Origin: Clostridiales bacterium
Lineage (GTDB): Bacteria; Bacillota; Clostridia; Lachnospirales; Lachnospiraceae
Direction: 5' to 3'
Length of the DNA: 9,148 nucleotides
Assembly (NCBI GenBank): GCA_021204765.1
Contig: JAJPYU010000218.1
Span: 1-9,148 of the forward strand
This document shows, one piece after another, positions 6,371 to 9,148 of the stretch (positions within the stretch are counted from its first letter, which is position 1; each line of letters begins with the position of its first letter). Position numbers and translations under genes: made by a program. Below the pieces are notes generated by a model that saw only the letters and a program-made list of their open reading frames with translations, made no database searches and was not told the origin of the DNA.

Positions 6371-6979
6371 ATGAACAATGTTGAAAGAAAACAGCAGGGA
6401 CTTCCCTATTGTTATGATGATCCGGATTTATTGGGCGATCAGCATATCTATCAGAATAAAATGATGGAATATAATCAGACCCCGCCGACTGAAACAGAAA
6501 AAAGGCAGACCCTTTTGAAAGAGGTTTTCGCGGAAACAGGGGATGGATGTACAGTGGAAGCTCCTTTGAACGCAAACTGGGGATGCAGGCATGTTCATCT
6601 CGGAAAAGGGATATATATAAACTCGAATGTTACGTTTGTGGATGATGAGCACATTTACATAGGGGATAATTGTCTGATCGCTCCTAATGTAGTCTTTTGC
6701 ACATCCGGCCATCCGGTATTTCCTGTTTTGCGTGAGCATCATTATGTGTATAACCTTCCCATACACATCGGGAAAAATGTCTGGATCGGTTCTGCCGCCC
6801 AGATCATGCCGGGTATTACAATAGGTGATAATTCGGTCATTGGCTCCGGAAGCATAGTTACAAATGATATTCCCGCCAATGTCGTTGCTTACGGTGTTCC
6901 CTGCAGAGTAGTCCGTGAAATTGGCGAGAAGGATATGGGATACTATTATAAGTCCCGAAAGTTAGATGTATGGGAATGA
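6371..6979 (+). CDS. Sugar O-acetyltransferase, LacA/Maa type (left-handed beta-helix)
   Basis: This is a 202-residue protein, normal for the galactoside/maltose acetyltransferase subfamily. The N-terminal ~55 residues match the helical cap of these enzymes (GLPYCYDDPDLLGDQ; TETEKRQTLLKEVF). The rest is hexapeptide-repeat beta-helix, for example VHLGKGIYINSNVTFVDD, HIYIGDNCLIAPNVVF and HIGKNVWIGSAAQIMPGIT IGDNSVIGSGS. The catalytic His is His114 in CTSGHPV, and VVAYGVPCRVVREI closes the helix as usual. Members transfer acetyl from acetyl-CoA to a sugar hydroxyl in the cytoplasm. The true sugar is unknown. The start is ATG 6371 with AAGGAGG at 6356-6362. It stands alone behind the rpsI terminator with no clear promoter of its own, and its codon use is more AT-rich than that of the genes before it. 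Confidence 0.93.
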   Translation: MNNVERKQQGLPYCYDDPDLLGDQHIYQNKMMEYNQTPPTETEKRQTLLKEVFAETGDGCTVEAPLNANWGCRHVHLGKGIYINSNVTFVDDEHIYIGDNCLIAPNVVFCTSGHPVFPVLREHHYVYNLPIHIGKNVWIGSAAQIMPGITIGDNSVIGSGSIVTNDIPANVVAYGVPCRVVREIGEKDMGYYYKSRKLDVWE

Positions 6980-7017
6980 TGTATGGCCAGGGTATATGTT
7001 ATAAATCTGTGTAAATA

Positions 7018-7638
7018 ATGATCGGGTTGTATGCCGGACTTCGACGCGAGGAGATCCTGGCTTTGCAGTGGGACTGCGTATTTATGGATACGGAAACACC
7101 GTATATTTCTGTGCGCAGAGCTTGGCATTCAGAGTATAACAAACCGGTAATCATTGATGTACTTAAGACACCGGCCGCGCGTAGGGATATTCCGATTCCG
7201 AAATGTCTTACAGAGTGTTTGCGTAAAGAAAAGGAAGTTTCGGCTTCAAAATATGTTATTGCAGACAGCAATGGTGACCCTCTGACCAAATCTCAGTTCC
7301 AAAATTTATGGAATTATGTGCGCGTTCGTTCTGATAAAGAAAGAAGTTATTACAAATATGTAAATGATCAAAAGATTAAATACACCGTAAGACCAACTGA
7401 GATGGGATTTCAGAAAAATAACCCGTCAATTATTTATAGTATCAATTTCAGGATTACACCTCATATTCTGAGGCATACTTACATTACAAACCTTATCTAT
7501 GCAGGAGTGGATCCTAAGACGGTTCAGTATCTGGCCGGTCATGAGAACAGTAAGACGACGATGGATATCTATGCGAAGGTGAAATATAACAAGCCGGAGG
7601 AATTACTTGGAGTTGTCAATTCCGCCTTTAATCAGTAA
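7018..7638 (+). pseudogene. Tyrosine recombinase/integrase, N-terminally truncated
   Basis: The 206 readable residues are the catalytic half of a phage/ICE-type integrase. Every catalytic residue is present: Arg9 in AGLRREE, Lys50 in LKTPAARRDIPI, His149 and Arg152 in HILRHTY, His175 in LAGHENS and the nucleophile Tyr185 in TMDIYAKV. The N-terminal arm-binding and core-binding domains (roughly 150-200 residues in full-length relatives) are absent. The frame is closed by TAA at 7012-7014 just before ATG 7018, and the 38 bases between the acetyltransferase stop and this ATG show no integrase similarity, so the break is probably a deletion or recombination joint. No good ribosome binding site precedes the ATG. 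This is most likely a dead remnant. A catalytic-domain-only protein is possible but would bind DNA poorly. Confidence 0.85.
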
Positions 7639-7690
7639 ATATATTTTGATGTTGGAAAATCCGAAGAATGCTTTTGCGGGAGGAGGTGTC

Positions 7691-7996
7691 ATGATCAGCA
7701 AAATTCGGATGGTTACAGTGATAAAGGATCAGGACGGCACTCCCTTCTTTAAAGAGGGGAGTGCCGTTCAGTTAAAAGAAAAGGAGAGTATCAGTTATGT
7801 ATTTTTTGATTTTTTTGCGTTATTTTATGTTTGTGTTTTATCTGGGCATCTGGGCAGTGTGTATGATGGCCAATGTAAAGCTGGCGAAGAAAAACCACAG
7901 AGATGTCATGCTCTGGGCGATACTGAGTGCGTTTTTCTCAGTCATCACTCTGATTGCCAATATTCTTCTGCCTCCGGAGGGGAGAAGAAGGAGTAG
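7691..7996 (+). CDS. Uncertain small reading frame overlapping the membrane protein gene
   Basis: ATG 7691 follows a very strong ribosome binding site (GGAGGAGG, 7679-7686). The first ~35 residues, including MVTVIKDQDGTPFFKEGSAV, look like a plausible small soluble protein. The hairpin at 7734-7767 falls inside this part. After residue ~36 the frame runs over the separate, more convincing membrane protein gene in a different frame and becomes rich in Cys, His, Ser and Gly, which looks non-coding. The likeliest reading is the 5' remnant of a small gene that lost its natural 3' end. It is listed at low confidence because of its start signal only. Confidence 0.25.
   Translation: MISKIRMVTVIKDQDGTPFFKEGSAVQLKEKESISYVFFDFFALFYVCVLSGHLGSVYDGQCKAGEEKPQRCHALGDTECVFLSHHSDCQYSSASGGEKKE
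7734..7767 (+). repeat. Long perfect inverted repeat (hairpin)
   Basis: ACGGCACTCCC (7734-7744) is an exact reverse complement of GGGAGTGCCGT (7757-7767). The pairing continues inward (one T-G wobble, then TCTT against AAGA), giving a stem of about 15 bp with almost no loop. No T run follows on either strand, so it is not a standard terminator. It lies 30 bases before the start of the small membrane protein and just upstream of its ribosome binding site, where it could act as an RNA control element or be a scar of a mobile element end. Confidence 0.55.
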
Positions 7997-8024
7997 GGCT
8001 TTTCAAAGGGATACCCCGTCGTGA
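7797..8024 (+). CDS. Small two-helix membrane protein of unknown function
   Basis: This is a 75-residue protein with two predicted membrane segments, about residues 2-24 (rich in Phe, Tyr, Leu) and 38-58 (VMLWAILSAFFSVITLIANIL), joined by a basic loop NVKLAKKNHRD. The loop plus second helix, LAKK...LWAILSAFFSVITLI...LLP, resembles small Firmicutes membrane proteins that usually stop shortly after this Leu-Leu-Pro. Here the frame continues for a basic tail (RRRSRAFQRDTPS) that runs into a hairpin, so the original stop may have been lost. The start is ATG 7797 with AAGGAG at 7781-7786, ten bases upstream. No function is known. It is probably a real but perhaps altered gene. Confidence 0.55.
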   Translation: MYFLIFLRYFMFVFYLGIWAVCMMANVKLAKKNHRDVMLWAILSAFFSVITLIANILLPPEGRRRSRAFQRDTPS

Positions 8025-8045
8025 TGCAGTGCAAAACGGCGGGGT
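8013..8045 (+). other. Hairpin at the 3' end of the small membrane protein gene
   Basis: ACCCCGTCGT (8013-8022) pairs with ACGGCGGGGT (8036-8045), ten pairs with one G-U and a 13-base loop. It overlaps the TGA stop at 8022-8024. The following bases are not T-rich, so termination would be weak. It may stabilise the message end or be a degraded terminator. Confidence 0.4.
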
Positions 8046-8143
8046 GAATGGTGACATTTCTAAATTGCCACGCACTGAGTGACGAATTGAGTTGGATGCA
8101 CTATAGCATGAATTATGAAAATAAATACTATCTTCCTTGAAAT

Positions 8144-8178
8144 TTGGCATAGCAGATCAGATGATAATATGATATACT
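8144..8178 (+). promoter_or_regulatory. Promoter of the PIN-domain operon
   Basis: Two overlapping readings support a start of transcription here. TTGGCA (8144-8149) lies 18 bases before TATGAT (8168-8173). An extended -10, TG-A-TATACT (8170-8178), is also present and is close to ideal. The start would be near 8180-8185, leaving a leader of only about 20-25 bases before the PIN gene. The stretch from 8046 to 8143 shows no gene that I can support. Confidence 0.6.
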
Positions 8179-8205
8179 GACAACCAAAGAAGCGAGAGGT
8201 ACAGA

Positions 8206-8646
8206 GTGTTGAGAATTTATTTGGATAACTGCTGTTATAACAGACCGTTTGATGACCAGAGCCAGGAGAGGATTCATTTAGAAAGTGAGGCTGTTTTGGC
8301 AGTGCTTCAAAGAGGACAAAATGGTATATATGATATTGTAGGCAGTGATGTTTTGAATCTGGAAATGGAACATATGACAGATTTGGATAAGAAGCAGAGA
8401 GTAAAGGAACTATACAAGGTTGCAAGTGTTTCCGTTGCTTATACGGAGGATATAAAAAAGCGGTCGCAGGAGATTATGTCACAGTCAAATATAAAATCTT
8501 TTGACAGTTTACATATTGCTTCTGCAGAAAGTGCAGATGCTGACGTCTTGTTGACAACCGATGACAGGCTGGAGAAGATGGCGGCGCGGTTAGATTTAAA
8601 GGTTAGAGTGATTAATCCATTAAAGTATATAGGGGAGGTAATTTAA
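8206..8646 (+). CDS. PIN-domain ribonuclease, VapC-like toxin
   Basis: This is a 146-residue PIN-domain protein. The acidic metal-binding residues expected of the family are present: Asp7 in IYLDNCCYNRPFDDQ, Glu53 or Glu55 in SDVLNLEMEH, Asp100 in KSFDSLHIASAE, and Asp119/Asp120 in LLTTDDRLEKMA. PIN proteins of the VapC type cut RNA, often tRNA or rRNA, and are held in check by a partner antitoxin. The start is GTG 8206 or TTG 8209 (the latter giving MRIYLD), both served by AGAGG at 8195-8199; a weak start codon would limit translation. The stop TAA abuts the ATG of the next gene. The DNA is clearly AT-richer than the backbone (22 G+C in 60 bases at 8281-8340, against 34 in 60 at 3721-3780), consistent with transfer. 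The RNA target is unknown. Confidence 0.85.
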   Translation: MLRIYLDNCCYNRPFDDQSQERIHLESEAVLAVLQRGQNGIYDIVGSDVLNLEMEHMTDLDKKQRVKELYKVASVSVAYTEDIKKRSQEIMSQSNIKSFDSLHIASAESADADVLLTTDDRLEKMAARLDLKVRVINPLKYIGEVI

Positions 8647-8844
8647 ATGCAGAGTGTAAATTTAAATAATCCAGTGGAGATAAGGATAACAGGCATGAAG
8701 GCACTTAGTGATGCTTTAGGCCCTGTAGGAACCGCGAGGTTTATGCAGCAATTTGAGCCTGGATATGGTGACTATACCAAAGAGAAGCAGTTTAGGGATG
8801 ATCCCAGCCTCGAAGAAATTGATGCCATTTTAAGTCAGGGATAG
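8647..8844 (+). CDS. Small PIN-partner protein, candidate antitoxin
   Basis: This is a 65-residue protein beginning at the base after the PIN gene stop codon (TAA 8644-8646, ATG 8647). Its ribosome binding site GGGGAGG (8632-8638) lies inside the PIN gene, so translation is probably coupled. The N-terminal half, NPVEIRITGMKALSDALGPV, reads as a short strand and helix. The middle part GTARFMQQFEPGYGDYTKEK has a distinctive conserved look, and the acidic C-terminus (DDPSLEEIDAILSQG) could wrap around a toxin. It does not resemble the VapB, RelB or Phd antitoxins that I know. I recall similar small proteins beside this PIN subtype in other bacteria, which supports a functional pair. The antitoxin role is inference from size, coupling and position. 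Confidence 0.72.
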   Translation: MQSVNLNNPVEIRITGMKALSDALGPVGTARFMQQFEPGYGDYTKEKQFRDDPSLEEIDAILSQG

Positions 8845-8935
8845 TCTGATTCATTTCACTGTTAATATATGGGTTAAATTTTTCTCTGTATAGACCGGTT
8901 TTGTCCTGATATTTTTAAATATATTTTACATACAT

Positions 8936-8985
8936 AGCGCATTTGTTTTCCCTGTATATCGGGGTGGAATGAATGCGCTTTTTTT
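8936..8985 (+). terminator. Strong intrinsic terminator after the PIN operon
   Basis: AGCGCATT (8936-8943) pairs exactly with AATGCGCT (8972-8979), and the stem continues inward through G-U and A-U pairs to CCC (8950-8952) against GGG (8962-8964). Seven T's (8979-8985) follow. It ends the PIN operon. The preceding stretch 8845-8935 is AT-rich with no supported gene. Confidence 0.88.
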
Positions 8986-9148
8986 GTGTGATGCACAAGT
9001 GCTGAGCCAAAAGAAAGCAGATTATCAGGAATACCGGACTGTCAAGAAGGAGATGCAGGATCTGCTCATCGCGCAGAAGACGGTGAGGACGATTCTCGGA
9101 GCAGATTATATTGAAGAAGAACAGAAGAAACGTGAACAGAGCTTGTAA
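8969..9148 (+). pseudogene. C-terminal remnant resembling a relaxase/mobilization protein
   Basis: A frame ending at TAA 9146-9148 is readable back to TAG 8891-8893, with an ATG at 8969 that lies inside the terminator stem. The convincing protein part begins near 8999 and reads LSQKKADYQEYRTVKKEMQD, then LLIAQKTVRTILG and a charged tail ending EQSL. This basic coiled-coil style resembles the extreme C-terminus of relaxases/mobilization nucleases from Firmicutes conjugative elements. About 50 residues remain; the nuclease domain with its Tyr and His motifs is missing. No ribosome binding site is suitably placed. It is probably a dead 3' fragment of a conjugative element. The family assignment is from memory of the sequence style and is moderate at best. 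Confidence 0.5.

Noticed and set aside
8013..8045. Hairpin considered as an intrinsic terminator
   Set aside because: The bases after it are not T-rich on either strand, so it was listed only as a hairpin.

Overview
The window looks like a chromosomal segment of a Gram-positive anaerobe of the class Clostridia, probably Lachnospiraceae. That placement is an inference. It rests on strong AGGAGG-type ribosome binding sites before nearly every gene, a rplM-rpsI pair behind a consensus sigma-A promoter, a lipoprotein signal with a Gly/Ser-rich tether, and frequent ATA isoleucine codons in otherwise GC-rich genes. All supported genes are on the + strand. I saw no rRNA, tRNA or CRISPR array.

Positions 1-5216 hold cell-surface genes. 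First comes the 3' end of an exported protein with an Ig-like domain and a transglutaminase-like domain. An Asp/Glu-family amino acid racemase follows. Next is a three-gene cassette resembling dltC-dltB-dltD: a 76-residue carrier protein, a 531-residue MBOAT membrane acyltransferase and a membrane-anchored SGNH/DltD-like protein whose nucleophile position is Cys instead of Ser. The cassette probably moves an activated acyl or aminoacyl group from a phosphopantetheine thioester across the membrane onto a surface polymer. No DltA-like activating enzyme is present in the window. A putative lipoprotein follows, with its own near-perfect promoter overlapping the stop codon of the SGNH-like gene.

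Positions 5315-6328 are a housekeeping block: a consensus sigma-A promoter, a short leader that can be drawn as a pseudoknot, rplM (L13), rpsI (S9) and an intrinsic terminator.

From about 6330 to the end the DNA is visibly AT-richer and looks like an accessory island of gene fragments and small modules. It holds a LacA/Maa-type sugar O-acetyltransferase, a tyrosine recombinase lacking its N-terminal half, a small two-helix membrane protein preceded by a long perfect hairpin, a PIN-domain (VapC-like) gene directly abutting a 65-residue partner gene, a strong terminator, and a short C-terminal remnant resembling a relaxase/mobilization protein. The recombinase and relaxase remnants suggest a decayed integrative element beside the ribosomal protein operon.

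The most interesting items are the racemase plus Dlt-like cassette with a Cys-type DltD-like protein, the toxin-first PIN pair, and the possible L13 leader pseudoknot.
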